This document shows positions 1-10,239 of a stretch of 43,240 bases of DNA, piece by piece (within the stretch, counting starts at the first letter, position 1; each line of letters starts with the position of its first letter). The notes under the pieces are model-generated. The model ran no database searches, was not told the DNA's origin, and worked only from the letters and a program-made list of their open reading frames with translations. Made by a program: the position numbers and the translations under genes. This DNA is from Haemophilus massiliensis (GTDB lineage Bacteria > Pseudomonadota > Gammaproteobacteria > Enterobacterales > Pasteurellaceae). The stretch covers positions 234,787-278,026 of the forward strand of contig LM994632.1 of NCBI GenBank assembly GCA_000752995.2. Reading direction: 5' to 3'.

Positions 1-23
1 AACCGCCGTTATGGCGGTTTTTT
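1..23 (+). terminator. Rho-independent terminator of a gene left of the window
   Basis: A 7-bp stem AACCGCC / GGCGGTT with loop GTTAT is followed by a run of T on the plus strand. It probably ends a rightward gene lying before position 1 and converging on malM. Confidence 0.7.
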
Positions 24-84
24 GTGGGGGGTTAATTTTTTATTGTTGACGGATTTATTGTTTGTTCCGACTGGGGGCAATGCC

Positions 85-113
85 AAAAAAAAGCCACTGT
101 TATTCACAGTGGC
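85..113 (-). terminator. Terminator of the malK-lamB-malM operon
   Basis: On the minus strand an 8-bp stem GCCACTGT / ACAGTGGC with loop GAATA is followed by eight T (seen as eight A at 85-92 on the plus strand). It lies about 35 bp after the malM stop and should end the leftward operon. Confidence 0.8.
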
Positions 114-146
114 AAAACCATAATGAAAAAGACATTAGGATGTTTA

Positions 147-1022
147 CTACTTAGAGGAAACCTGTTGTAAGAAAACTTTGCGCGGTGAGGTGAGTCCCAG
201 TTTTTCCGCTTCGTTCACTAAATTCATGGCGCGGTTGACGTCGTTTTCTTTTAATGCTTTGCTGACCGCCTGTTTGAAATAGGCTTCAGTTTCGCTGTCT
301 ACCGGCGTGTTAACGGCTTTACTATTGGCGGTTTGAGCCGCTGCTGCGCCCACTGGGGTGGCAGCCGGTTTGCTGGAGCCGAATACGCCGGCCGGTAAGC
401 CGATAAAACGGGTGCCGCTGGCTGCGCTGACGTTGACGCTGATTTCGCCGTTGCGGCTGTGCTGCACTTCAATATCCGGAATTGCCGGTGGCTGTTTGCC
501 GGTAGCTTTGGCAAAGGTTTTGGACGGATGCGGCACGGTTGTGGTTTTGTTTAAATCTTGCTGGGTGGTGTAAACCAGCAGGTAAATGTAATCCTGGCTG
601 GACGCCGGAGTTAAATTCAGTTCGGCGGAAAAGCGATTCGGTTTCATGCCGCGCTCTTCTGCAAATTTAAATTCGGAAGACGGATAAGTCGCCGCCACAT
701 TAAAATTATTGTCTAATACCACCGCACTTGGTACAAATACGTGCTGATCCAACACCGTACTTTCAATCGTAATCTCAATGGTGCCTTGATTCGCCGGAAT
801 GCGGTATGCCGCAATCGGGCTTTCGGTGCCGGCAAATTGTGCGGTAAACGCCTGTTTTTGCTGTTCGCTTAAGGTAGTTTTGACTGTTTCGGCAAGTTGA
901 ATGTCTTGCCAGTGTAATTGAGACAGAACGGTTGAGTTAATATGAATCGGTGCTGCCGAGCTTGGCAAAACAACAAACATATTAGCCAAAAAAAGTGCGG
1001 TCGTTAAAAGTGTTTTTTTCAT
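147..1022 (-). CDS. malM: Maltose operon periplasmic protein MalM
   Basis: The 291-residue product begins with a signal peptide (MKKTLLTT, a hydrophobic core, cleavage likely after SSA near residue 23). The body shares blocks with E. coli MalM, such as AAYRIPANQGTIEITI, YPSSEF and the end region DVNRAMNLVNEAEKLG. MalM is periplasmic; its exact function is not established, but it belongs to the maltose regulon. Here it is the last gene after malK and lamB, as in E. coli. A perfect uptake signal (993-1001) lies inside the signal-peptide codons. A hairpin separates it from lamB and may lower its expression. Confidence 0.9.
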   Translation of the reverse strand: MKKTLLTTALFLANMFVVLPSSAAPIHINSTVLSQLHWQDIQLAETVKTTLSEQQKQAFTAQFAGTESPIAAYRIPANQGTIEITIESTVLDQHVFVPSAVVLDNNFNVAATYPSSEFKFAEERGMKPNRFSAELNLTPASSQDYIYLLVYTTQQDLNKTTTVPHPSKTFAKATGKQPPAIPDIEVQHSRNGEISVNVSAASGTRFIGLPAGVFGSSKPAATPVGAAAAQTANSKAVNTPVDSETEAYFKQAVSKALKENDVNRAMNLVNEAEKLGLTSPRKVFLQQVSSK

Positions 1023-1060
1023 ATTAACCTCATTGCAAATCTGCGATTGCTGTGATTGTC

Positions 1061-1080
1061 AGGGGAAGCGTACTTCCCCT
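1061..1080 (-). other. lamB-malM intercistronic hairpin
   Basis: A perfect 8-bp inverted repeat AGGGGAAG / CTTCCCCT with a 4-nt loop lies in the 85-bp gap between lamB and malM. No T-run follows on the minus strand, so it looks more like an mRNA-stabilising or processing stem than a terminator. It could protect the lamB message 3' end. Confidence 0.6.
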
Positions 1081-1107
1081 GTAATTAGTGCCGAAGCAGC
1101 GGAAGGT

Positions 1108-2394
<1,287 letters not shown>

Positions 2395-2416
2395 TTATTA
2401 AATAACATTTAGGGGT

Positions 2417-2473
2417 ATATCAATGAATTGATATTGGTTTTAATGGCATTGATTCAGCTCGCCAATCAATGCC
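2417..2473 (-). other. Two perfect palindromes in the malK-lamB gap
   Basis: The first is ATATCAAT-GA-ATTGATAT (2417-2434). The second is a 10-bp stem GGCATTGATT / AATCAATGCC (2445-2454 and 2464-2473) with a 9-nt loop. Neither is followed by a clear T-run on the minus strand. They probably affect malK and lamB mRNA stability, comparable to intercistronic structures in enteric mal operons, although the sequences differ. Confidence 0.6.
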
Positions 2474-2480
2474 GAAATCC

Positions 2481-3599
2481 TTACACGCCGCGTTCTTTAA
2501 ATAAGCGCCGGCAGGCAGTGCCGTCTTCTTTAAACAGGTGGCAGCGTTCCGGCACGATACCGATATCCAGCGCGTCGCCCTCATTAACCAGCACTACATC
2601 GTTTTGCCGATATACCAGTGTCGGCTGTTTGATTTCCGGAATTTCAAGGTGGATTTGGGTTTCATTGCCTAGCAGTTCCACCACCTGCACTTTACCGCGC
2701 AATGTTACCTGTGCCTGCTCGGCTGGTACCAAATGTTCCGGGCGAATACCTAAGGAAAGATTGTCGCCGACACTGACGCCTTTGCCGGAAACCGGAATCC
2801 AGAAATTATGGTGATGCGCATCTGGCAATTCGATTTGCACCCGCTCGGTTTCCACGCCGGTTACTTTAACCGGCAGGAAGTTCATTTTCGGTGAGCCGAT
2901 AAAACCTGCCACAAAGCGGTTTGCCGGATAATGGTAGAGTTCCAGCGGTTTGCCCACTTGTGCGATACCGCCAGCATTTAGCACTACGATTTTGTCCGCC
3001 AGCGTCATGGCTTCGACCTGATCATGGGTCACATAAATCATAGTGCGGTTCAATTTTTTATGTAATTTGGAGATTTCCACCCGCATTTGCACGCGCAGTG
3101 CGGCGTCCAGATTGGATAGCGGTTCATCCAGCAGAAAAACTTCCGGCTGAGAAACCAAAGTGCGCCCGATTGCCACACGCTGACGTTGACCGCCGGATAA
3201 GGCTTTCGGTTTGCGATCCAATAAGTGCGCCAGCTGTAGAATTTCAGCGACCTGATTGACGCGTTGGTCGCGCTCCGCTTTGTTGACGCCCGCCAGTTTC
3301 AGACCAAATGACATGTTTTCCGCCACATCAAGGTGCGGGTACAAGGCATAAGATTGGAACACCATGCCAATACCGCGTTTTGCTGGCGGCACATCATTCA
3401 TAAGCTGATTGCCGATATAAAGTTCGCCTGTAGTAATGTCTTCCAGTCCGGCAATCATGCGCAGTAAGGTTGATTTACCGCAGCCGGAAGGACCGACAAA
3501 CACAACGAACTCACCTTCATTAATTTCTAAATTGATATCTTTAGAAATATGTACGTTGCCGTAGGATTTGCCTACATTGCGTAACGATACATTTGCCAT
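2481..3599 (-). CDS. malK: Maltose/maltodextrin ABC transporter ATPase MalK
   Basis: The 372-residue product is the cytoplasmic ATPase dimer of MalFGK2. Walker A is GPSGCGKS at residues 36-43 (Lys42 as in E. coli), the signature LSGGQRQR lies near 134, Walker B FLLDEP near 158 and the switch His in VTHDQVEAM near 192. The C-terminal third is the regulatory domain that in enterics binds MalT and EIIA-Glc. AGAGG lies 5 nt before the ATG. It is the first gene of the leftward operon, divergent from malE. Confidence 0.97.
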   Translation of the reverse strand: MANVSLRNVGKSYGNVHISKDINLEINEGEFVVFVGPSGCGKSTLLRMIAGLEDITTGELYIGNQLMNDVPPAKRGIGMVFQSYALYPHLDVAENMSFGLKLAGVNKAERDQRVNQVAEILQLAHLLDRKPKALSGGQRQRVAIGRTLVSQPEVFLLDEPLSNLDAALRVQMRVEISKLHKKLNRTMIYVTHDQVEAMTLADKIVVLNAGGIAQVGKPLELYHYPANRFVAGFIGSPKMNFLPVKVTGVETERVQIELPDAHHHNFWIPVSGKGVSVGDNLSLGIRPEHLVPAEQAQVTLRGKVQVVELLGNETQIHLEIPEIKQPTLVYRQNDVVLVNEGDALDIGIVPERCHLFKEDGTACRRLFKERGV

Positions 3600-3791
3600 A
3601 GAGAACCTCTTTTTATAAATTTATAATTTGTAGTAATTTTTTAGTCATTCTTTGTGTCTTTTCATTACGGAGCTAATCATCCGCTATATAATGTTGAAAA
3701 AAATCCTCCTTTTGCGATTTTTTTTAGGATTAGATGAAAAAAGCGTCGGCGGCGGGAAATTAAATCGGCAACACGGAAAATTTCGTTTTTA

Positions 3792-3807
3792 TGTGAAGCA
3801 GGTCACG
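3792..3807. promoter_or_regulatory. CRP-binding site 1 (malK-malE)
   Basis: TGTGA-AGCAGG-TCACG matches the TGTGA-N6-TCACA consensus at 9 of 10 positions. It lies 33 bp from the second site, so the two fall on similar faces of the helix. Confidence 0.75.
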
Positions 3808-3824
3808 TTTTAGGCTGAAAATTT

Positions 3825-3840
3825 TGTGAGACGTATCACA
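3825..3840. promoter_or_regulatory. CRP-binding site 2 (malK-malE)
   Basis: TGTGA-GACGTA-TCACA matches the CRP consensus exactly in both half-sites. It indicates catabolite control of maltose uptake. Confidence 0.85.
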
Positions 3841-3881
3841 AAAAATAGAAAAATCGCTGAAAAATCAGGATATTTCCAGCA

Positions 3882-3928
3882 GGGAGGAGCAGGGGGGAGG
3901 ATAACAAATGAAAATATTACTGCATAAT
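3882..3928 (+). promoter_or_regulatory. malE promoter: MalT boxes and -10
   Basis: Two direct repeats, GGGAGGAG (3882-3889) and GGGAGGAT (3895-3902), resemble the MalT box GGGGA(T/G)GAGG. The second is followed after 20 bp by a -10-like CATAAT (3923-3928), with no good -35, as expected of a MalT-activated promoter. The malP promoter has the same box, spacing and -10 sequence. Confidence 0.75.
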
Positions 3929-4005
3929 CTACGATAACTCAGGATAGGCTGTCCGGTTATCCTCAGACCATCCAAATTTAAGTCCATATCATAAGGAGCA
4001 ACACT

Positions 4006-5196
4006 ATGAATAAAAAACTCTTGGCATTCACACTGACCACTGCGGCAAGTTTGATGTTTTCCGCTTCCGTAGCGGCAAAAATGACCGAAGGTAAACTGGT
4101 TATCTGGATTAACGGTGATAAAGGCTATAACGGTCTTGCCGAAGTCGGTAAAAAATTTGAAGCGGATACCGGCGTGAAAGTGTTGGTTGAGCATCCGGAT
4201 CGTTTGGAAGAAAAATTTGCTCAGGTGGCGTCCACCGGTGATGGTCCGGATATTATTTTCTGGGCTCATGACCGTTTCGGCGGTTATGCGCAGGCAGGGC
4301 TGCTGGCGGAATTACAACCGAGCAAAGAATTTAAAGACAAATTCGTTGATTTTGCTTGGGATGCCGAAACCTATAACGGCAAAGTCATCGCTTATCCGGT
4401 GGCGATTGAATCCTTATCGTTAATCTATAATAAAGATTTGCTGCCACAGCCACCGAAATCGTGGGAAGAAATTGTTGAACTGGATAAAAAACTGAAAAAA
4501 GACGGTAAAAACGCGATTATGTGGAATCTGTCCGAACCGTATTTCACTTGGCCGGTGGTGGCGTCTAACGGCGGTTATGCGTTTAAATTCGCCAACGGTA
4601 AATATGATGTGAATGACATCGGAGTAAACAACGCTGGTTCGCAGAAAGGTCTGCAATTCGTGGTGGATATGGTGAAAAATAAAGTCATCAATGCGGATAT
4701 GGATTACTCTGTGGCAGAAGCTAGCTTCAATAAAGGCGAAACCGCATTAACCATCAACGGACCTTGGTCTTGGGGCAATATTGAGAAAAGCAATATCAAC
4801 TACGGCGTAGCGGTGTTACCGACCTTAAACGGTCAGCCGTCCAAACCGTTCGTCGGCGTATTGAGTGCTGGCGTAAACTCTGCTAGCCCGAACAAAGACT
4901 TGGCGAAAGAGTTTATGGAAAACTATCTATTGACCGATGAGGGGCTGGATACCGTAAACAAAGACAAACCGTTAGGCGCGGTAGCGTTAAAATCCTATCA
5001 GGAAAAATTAGCCAAAGACCCACGCATTGCGGCAACTATGGAAAATGCGCAGCATGGTGAAATCATGCCGAATATTCCACAAATGGCGGCGTTCTGGTAC
5101 GCAGAAAAAGCGGCTATCGTGAATGCGGTCAGCGGTCGTCAAGGTGTGAAAGAAGCATTGGACGACGCGCACGGACGTATTCAGAAACAGCAATAA
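4006..5196 (+). CDS. malE: Maltose/maltodextrin-binding protein MalE
   Basis: The 396-residue periplasmic binding protein delivers maltodextrins to MalFGK2. The signal peptide [15 protein letters not shown] runs to ASVAA, and the mature part starts [19 protein letters not shown], very close to E. coli MBP. Other conserved blocks are [16 protein letters not shown] and the sugar-site region [19 protein letters not shown] lies 7 nt before the ATG. It is the first gene of the rightward operon and is separated from malF by a terminator-like hairpin, which could give high MalE relative to the membrane subunits. Confidence 0.97.
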   Translation: MNKKLLAFTLTTAASLMFSASVAAKMTEGKLVIWINGDKGYNGLAEVGKKFEADTGVKVLVEHPDRLEEKFAQVASTGDGPDIIFWAHDRFGGYAQAGLLAELQPSKEFKDKFVDFAWDAETYNGKVIAYPVAIESLSLIYNKDLLPQPPKSWEEIVELDKKLKKDGKNAIMWNLSEPYFTWPVVASNGGYAFKFANGKYDVNDIGVNNAGSQKGLQFVVDMVKNKVINADMDYSVAEASFNKGETALTINGPWSWGNIEKSNINYGVAVLPTLNGQPSKPFVGVLSAGVNSASPNKDLAKEFMENYLLTDEGLDTVNKDKPLGAVALKSYQEKLAKDPRIAATMENAQHGEIMPNIPQMAAFWYAEKAAIVNAVSGRQGVKEALDDAHGRIQKQQ

Positions 5197-5204
5197 TCGT
5201 TAAG

Positions 5205-5226
5205 CGGGCACCGACGTGCCCGTTTT
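5205..5226 (+). terminator. malE-malF attenuator hairpin
   Basis: A 7-bp GC-rich stem CGGGCAC / GTGCCCG with loop CGAC is followed by TTTTC, 9 nt after the malE stop. It could be a partial terminator or a 3' end stabiliser for a malE-only mRNA. Confidence 0.6.
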
Positions 5227-5379
5227 CTTCCGATGCGGAATCCCGTTTCAGCGCATAAAAGGAGGTCTATATCGGCAGGATGCCGACCGTATCGGACGAC
5301 AACTCATTATAATCATAAACAGCCATAATGAATGCCGCTTAAAAGTGCGGTTCGTTTTTCTGACATTTCGAGGTGTATT
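5227..5379 (+). other. malE-malF spacer
   Basis: I see no ORF that belongs to a known family here. The spacer has a small stem TCGGCA / TGCCGA (5272-5286), a perfect TATAAT (5308-5313) without a recognisable -35, and a perfect uptake signal (5343-5351). A weak internal promoter for malFG is possible but unproven. Confidence 0.4.
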
Positions 5380-6930
5380 ATGCTACAAACGGTTAACCCG
5401 ACCAAATCGCAATCCTCATTCAATTGGTTAAGATATCTTCTTATCGGAGCGGTATTACTGATTGATTTCTATCTGGTCATGCTGATGTATTCGCAGGGTG
5501 AATACTTATTTGCCATTCTGACGTTAGTGATTCTGACCTCCGGTATTTATATTTTCAGCAGTAAAAAAGTGTACGCTTGGCGTTATGTGTATCCCGGTAT
5601 TATGGGCATGACGATTTTTATTCTGTTCCCGCTGGTGGCAACCATTGCCATTGCCTTTACCAACTACAGCGGTACCAACCAGCTGGCTTTTGAACGGGCG
5701 CTGAATGTATTAAGCCAGCAGCATTATTTTTCCGGCGACAAATTTGATTTCAAACTGTATCCGCAGTCCGATGATCGTTTTATCATTGCGCTGCATAACC
5801 CGAATAGCGGACAGGATTTTGCCGCGGAAAATATTGCGCTAACCGATAAACAAGTTACAGTCACCGAACAACCGGCACCGCAGGGAGAGCCTGCGCCGCT
5901 GCGTGTGATTACGCAAAACCGCAGTGCATTGCAGAATATGACGATTGTACTGCCGGACGGTAACGAGCTGACAATGAGTTCGCTGCGTCAATTTTCGGAA
6001 CAAAAAGCGCGTTACAGCTATGATGACGAAAGCGGCATTTTGCTAAATAATGAAAACGGTAAAAAATACCGTGCCAATCAGGATACCGGCTTTTTCCAAG
6101 CCATTAATGAAAGTGGTGACTGGCTGAATGAAACGCTGGAGCCAGGCTTTACCGTTTCCACCGGGTTCAGTAATTTTATTAAAATTTTTACCGACGCCGG
6201 TATTCAGAAACCTTTTGTACAAATCTTTATCTGGACGGTCGTATTTTCTGTATTAACCGTAGCATTTACCGTAATTATCGGAATGGTGCTGGCTTGCGTG
6301 GTGCAATGGGAAGCCCTGCGCGGTAAAGCGGTGTATCGTTTACTGCTGATTTTGCCTTATGCGGTACCGTCGTTTATTTCTATTTTGGTATTCAAAGGCT
6401 TGTTTAATCAGAGTTTCGGTGAAATCAATATGATCTTAAATCAGCTGTTCGGTATTCGTCCAGAGTGGTTTAATGATCCGTTGTTAGCCAAATCCATGAT
6501 TCTTATCGTCAATACTTGGCTGGGTTATCCGTATATGATGATTTTGTGTATGGGATTGTTGAAAGCCATTCCGCAGGATTTATACGAAGCCTCCGCCATG
6601 GACGGTGCCTCCACATGGCAGAATTTCAGCAAAATTACCGTGCCGTTATTGTTAAAACCGCTGACTCCGTTAATGATTGCGTCCTTTGCCTTTAACTTTA
6701 ATAACTTCGTGCTGATCCAGCTGTTAACCAACGGTCGTCCGGATATGATCGGCACTACCACACCGGCAGGTTATACCGATTTGTTGGTCAGCTATACTTA
6801 TCGTATCGCCTTTGAAGGCAGTGGCACGCAAGATTTCGGCTTAGCCGCGGCAATCGCTACCATTATCTTCTTATTGGTAGGCGGATTAGCGTTACTGAAT
6901 ATTAAAGCCACAAAAATGAAACTGGATTAG
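5380..6930 (+). CDS. malF: Maltose ABC transporter permease MalF
   Basis: The 516-residue inner-membrane protein is close to the E. coli length of 514. It has N-terminal membrane segments, a long periplasmic loop (about residues 75-265) that contacts MalE, and a permease core. The EAA loop reads YEASAMDGASTWQNFSKI, the site where MalK docks. I chose the ATG at 5380 (MLQTVNP) because AGGTG lies just upstream; an in-frame start at 5332 adds 16 residues without a ribosome site. malG follows after 9 nt. Confidence 0.95.
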   Translation: MLQTVNPTKSQSSFNWLRYLLIGAVLLIDFYLVMLMYSQGEYLFAILTLVILTSGIYIFSSKKVYAWRYVYPGIMGMTIFILFPLVATIAIAFTNYSGTNQLAFERALNVLSQQHYFSGDKFDFKLYPQSDDRFIIALHNPNSGQDFAAENIALTDKQVTVTEQPAPQGEPAPLRVITQNRSALQNMTIVLPDGNELTMSSLRQFSEQKARYSYDDESGILLNNENGKKYRANQDTGFFQAINESGDWLNETLEPGFTVSTGFSNFIKIFTDAGIQKPFVQIFIWTVVFSVLTVAFTVIIGMVLACVVQWEALRGKAVYRLLLILPYAVPSFISILVFKGLFNQSFGEINMILNQLFGIRPEWFNDPLLAKSMILIVNTWLGYPYMMILCMGLLKAIPQDLYEASAMDGASTWQNFSKITVPLLLKPLTPLMIASFAFNFNNFVLIQLLTNGRPDMIGTTTPAGYTDLLVSYTYRIAFEGSGTQDFGLAAAIATIIFLLVGGLALLNIKATKMKLD

Positions 6931-6939
6931 GAGGACATC

Positions 6940-7830
6940 ATGGCTATCGTACAACCAAAATCTATGCGTTATCGTTTGTGGGCGACCCATGTGCTGCTAA
7001 TCTGCTTTTTAGCCCTGATTATGTTTCCGCTGCTGATGGTGATCGGTATTTCGCTGCGCCCGGGTAATCTGGCGATTGGCGATATTATTCCGCGCGAAAT
7101 CTCGTGGGAACACTGGAAGCTGGCATTAGGATTCGACGTTGTGCATGCGGACGGTTCGGTCACGCCGCCGCCGTTCCCGGTATTGCTCTGGTTATGGAAT
7201 TCGGTCAAAGTGGCAACCATTACCTCCGTCGGCATTGTGGCACTTTCCACCACTTGCGCCTATGCCTTTGCACGGATGAAATTCAAAGGCAAAAAAACCA
7301 TTTTACAAGGCATGCTGATTTTCCAAATGTTCCCAGCGGTGCTGTCGCTGGTGGCATTATATGCCTTGTTTGATCGTTTGGGACAATATGTACCGTTTTT
7401 GGGGCTGAATACTCATGCCGGCGTTGTATTTGCTTATTTGGGCGGTATTGCGCTGCATGTGTGGACAATCAAAGGCTATTTTGAAACTATCGATGGTTCG
7501 CTGGAAGAGGCCGCCGCGCTGGACGGGGCGACACCTTGGCAGGCATTCCGTTTGATTTTACTGCCGTTATCGGTACCGATTTTAGCGGTGGTGTTTATTC
7601 TGTCGTTTATCTCGGCGGTTACCGAAGTGCCGGTTGCGTCGCTGTTGCTGCGTGATGTGAACAGTTACACGCTGGCGGTCGGTATGCAGCAATACCTGTA
7701 TCCGCAAAACTATTTGTGGGGTGATTTTGCTGCCGCTGCGGTATTGTCCGCCATTCCGATTACTGCGGTGTTCCTGTTGGCACAACGCTGGTTGGTCGGT
7801 GGTTTAACCGCAGGCGGGGTAAAAGGCTGA
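6940..7830 (+). CDS. malG: Maltose ABC transporter permease MalG
   Basis: The 296-residue inner-membrane protein has the same length as E. coli MalG and about six membrane segments. The EAA loop is [18 protein letters not shown]. The C-terminal tail ends in [10 protein letters not shown], the part that reaches into the MalE site in the E. coli structure. A strong AGGAGG precedes the ATG directly after the malF stop. A terminator follows. Confidence 0.96.
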   Translation: MAIVQPKSMRYRLWATHVLLICFLALIMFPLLMVIGISLRPGNLAIGDIIPREISWEHWKLALGFDVVHADGSVTPPPFPVLLWLWNSVKVATITSVGIVALSTTCAYAFARMKFKGKKTILQGMLIFQMFPAVLSLVALYALFDRLGQYVPFLGLNTHAGVVFAYLGGIALHVWTIKGYFETIDGSLEEAAALDGATPWQAFRLILLPLSVPILAVVFILSFISAVTEVPVASLLLRDVNSYTLAVGMQQYLYPQNYLWGDFAAAAVLSAIPITAVFLLAQRWLVGGLTAGGVKG

Positions 7831-7838
7831 TTATTTGG

Positions 7839-7874
7839 GTGTGGTATGTGTATCCGTGTACCACACTTTTTTTT
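7839..7874 (+). terminator. Terminator after malG
   Basis: An 8-bp stem GTGTGGTA / TACCACAC with a 12-nt loop is followed by eight T. It separates malEFG from malS, so malS needs read-through or its own promoter. I see no clear MalT box in the 95 bp before malS. Confidence 0.85.
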
Positions 7875-7969
7875 CTCCTATTCATTAATGTTTCAGTAAA
7901 ACTAAAACGCAACACAACCTAAAATAAGAATAAGACAACGGCATTTATAAACATTTACAGGAGTGATTT

Positions 7970-10042
7970 ATGCAAAAGTCTATGCTTTATTTATCACTGT
8001 TCTGCTCAATGACCGCCTGCGCTGCTGGACAATGGCAGCATGACAGTTTCCGCGGGTTCGGCGAAAGTGGGGAAAAACAGTTATTTCAATCCGAAACGGC
8101 ATTGAAGAAAGGCTATTATCCGCTGCGGTTTACCTTTCATAATCAATGTTACCAGCCGCAAAGTGCGGTCAAATTAAATCAAACTGTCTCATTAATTCCT
8201 TGCGCGGGCGACGTACCGCAGCTGCGCCTGTTCCGCGACGGCACTTATCTGGCGCAAATTGATATGCGCAGCGGCACACCGACTTTGCGCGTGAGTATCA
8301 AACAAGAGCCGGACAACCGAAAAACAACGGTGAAAACCTGTCAGGTCTGGAATAAACAGCCGCTGGAAATTGATGTCAGCGCCACGTTTAAAGACGGTGA
8401 ACTGGTGCGCGATTTTTATTCCGGCAACAGTGCGCAAGTGGAAAACGGCAAACTCACCTTAATGCCGGCGGCGCAGTCCGGCGGATTATTGTTGCTGGAA
8501 AAAGCGACGGAAAAAAGTGCGGTACAAAAATCCGCCGAATTTAACTGGAAAAATGCCACGGTTTATTTTGTCTTAACCGACCGTTTTTACAACGGCAATC
8601 CGCACAATGACAACAGCTACGGACGCCAAAAAGACGGTATGCAGGAAATCGGCACCTTTCACGGCGGCGATTTGGCGGGGTTGACGGCAAAACTGGATTA
8701 TCTACAGCAGCTTGGTGTGAATGCGATTTGGATCAGTTCTCCGCTAGAGCAAATGCACGGCTGGGTCGGCGGCGGTGATAAAGGCGATTTTCCGCATTAT
8801 GCCTACCATGGTTATTATCATCAGGATTGGACTAACCTGGATGCCAATATGGGCACGGAAGCGGAGCTGAAAAACTTTATCCAACAGGCGCACCAACGGG
8901 GAATGCGCGTGCTGTTCGACGTGGTGCTAAATCATACTGGGTATGCCACCTTGGCGGATATGCAGCAATTCAAGTTCGGCGCGCTTTATCTCAAAGATGA
9001 CGAACGCCAAACCATTCTCGGCGATAACTGGACGAACTGGCAACCGAAGAAAGGACAAAACTGGCACAGTTTCAACGACTACATTAATTTCGGTGATAAA
9101 GCCGGCTGGGCGCAATGGTGGGGCAAAGATTGGGTGCGTTCCGATATCGGCGATTACGACAGCCCGAAATTCGATGATTTAAGAATGTCGCTTTCTTCAC
9201 TGCCGGATCTGAAAACCGAAGCCGAAAGTGCGGTCGGTTTACCGCCGTTTTATCAACATAAAGACACCCATGCCGTGCCGCTGCCGAATGCCAAAGTGCG
9301 CGATTATCTGATCACTTGGCTGAGCGATTGGGTGCGTAAATACGGCGTGGACGGTTTCCGCGTGGATACGGCGAAACATGTGGAGCAAAGCACATGGCAA
9401 CAGCTGAAAACCGAAGCGCAAAAGGCATTGCAAGAATGGCAAACTGGACATCCGCAGGAAAGTTTTAATCAACCGTTTTGGATGACCGGCGAGGCTTGGG
9501 GACATGGCGTGGCGAAGAGCAGCTATTATCAACACGGCTTTGATGCCATGATCAATTTTGATTTTCAGGATCAGGCAAAAAACGCTTTAGATTGTTTTGC
9601 TAAAATCGACCCTGTCTATCAGGAAATGAACGGCAAATTGCAGGATTTTAATGTGCTCAGTTATCTGTCTTCCCATGACACGCGTCTGTTCTTCCATAGC
9701 GACAGCGAGCAAAATCCGCACAAACAAAAAATCGCCGCTAATTTACTGCTGCTGGCACCGGGCGCCGTGCAAATCTATTACGGTGATGAAAGCGGACGCG
9801 AATTCGGTCCGACCGGCTCGGATCCCGTACAGGGAACCCGTTCCGACATGAACTGGCAGGAGTTGCGGGAAAATGATGAAAAAGCCGAACTGCTTACACA
9901 TTGGCAAATTTTAAGTCGCTTCCGTCAGCAGCATCCGGCAATTGGTGCCGGTATACAAAGTGCGGTACAAAACGGCAAGTATTTTTCATTCGACCGCCAC
10001 TACGGCGATGACAGAGTAATGGTGGTTTGGGCGGGAAATTAA
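7970..10042 (+). CDS. malS: Periplasmic alpha-amylase MalS
   Basis: The 690-residue GH13 enzyme cuts maltodextrins in the periplasm and resembles E. coli MalS throughout (YFVLTDRFYNGNPHNDNSYG, GTFHGGDLAGLTAKLDYLQQLG). The catalytic residues fit the family: Asp466 in GFRVDTAKH (nucleophile), Glu508 in GEAWGHG (acid/base) and Asp570 in LSSHDTR. The N-terminus is a signal peptide; a Cys at residue 17 in SMTACAAG makes lipidation possible, but Met at -3 is atypical and ordinary signal peptidase cleavage is equally plausible. AGGAG precedes the ATG. Five uptake-signal copies fall in or just after the gene. Confidence 0.95.
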   Translation: MQKSMLYLSLFCSMTACAAGQWQHDSFRGFGESGEKQLFQSETALKKGYYPLRFTFHNQCYQPQSAVKLNQTVSLIPCAGDVPQLRLFRDGTYLAQIDMRSGTPTLRVSIKQEPDNRKTTVKTCQVWNKQPLEIDVSATFKDGELVRDFYSGNSAQVENGKLTLMPAAQSGGLLLLEKATEKSAVQKSAEFNWKNATVYFVLTDRFYNGNPHNDNSYGRQKDGMQEIGTFHGGDLAGLTAKLDYLQQLGVNAIWISSPLEQMHGWVGGGDKGDFPHYAYHGYYHQDWTNLDANMGTEAELKNFIQQAHQRGMRVLFDVVLNHTGYATLADMQQFKFGALYLKDDERQTILGDNWTNWQPKKGQNWHSFNDYINFGDKAGWAQWWGKDWVRSDIGDYDSPKFDDLRMSLSSLPDLKTEAESAVGLPPFYQHKDTHAVPLPNAKVRDYLITWLSDWVRKYGVDGFRVDTAKHVEQSTWQQLKTEAQKALQEWQTGHPQESFNQPFWMTGEAWGHGVAKSSYYQHGFDAMINFDFQDQAKNALDCFAKIDPVYQEMNGKLQDFNVLSYLSSHDTRLFFHSDSEQNPHKQKIAANLLLLAPGAVQIYYGDESGREFGPTGSDPVQGTRSDMNWQELRENDEKAELLTHWQILSRFRQQHPAIGAGIQSAVQNGKYFSFDRHYGDDRVMVVWAGN

Positions 10043-10169
10043 CAACGACATTTCGACATAATTAAGTAAAATATTCCTTATATTTTAACTAGATATGTTT
10101 TCAGTTAGCAAAAATATAACCTATATTTTTAGCTGTCTTAGTTATCTGATCATACTTTTATAAACGCAG

Positions 10170-10212
10170 AAAAGTGCGGTGAAAATTTTTGTTATTTTTT
10201 CACCGCACTTTT
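10170..10212. terminator. Bidirectional terminator made of paired uptake signals
   Basis: Inverted uptake signals form a 16-bp stem (AAAAGTGCGGTGAAAA at 10170-10185, complement at 10197-10212). T-rich tracts flank it on both strands. It sits between convergent malS and the leftward barrel gene and can terminate both. Paired uptake signals used as terminators are a known Pasteurellaceae habit. Confidence 0.85.
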
Positions 10213-10239
10213 GTATGTTGTATATATTGACGTGCGATA

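Larger units (their letters stand above)
3600..4005. promoter_or_regulatory. Divergent malK / malE control region
   Basis: This 406-bp gene-free stretch holds the control elements for both operons: two CRP sites near its middle, two direct MalT-box-like repeats on the malE side, and candidate boxes on the malK side (GGAGGAT on the minus strand at 3703-3709 and GGATGA on the minus strand at 3678-3683). Divergent control of malK and malE by MalT and CRP is established in E. coli. The malK-side boxes are less certain because their spacing to a -10 differs from malE and malP. Confidence 0.75.

Noticed and set aside
358..573. Open frame opposite malM
   Set aside because: It is a shadow of malM on the other strand with no ribosome site or known motif.
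5261..5266. GGAGGT as a ribosome site or MalT box in the malE-malF spacer
   Set aside because: No start codon at useful distance opens a real frame, and the spacing to TATAAT (47 bp) does not fit MalT promoters.
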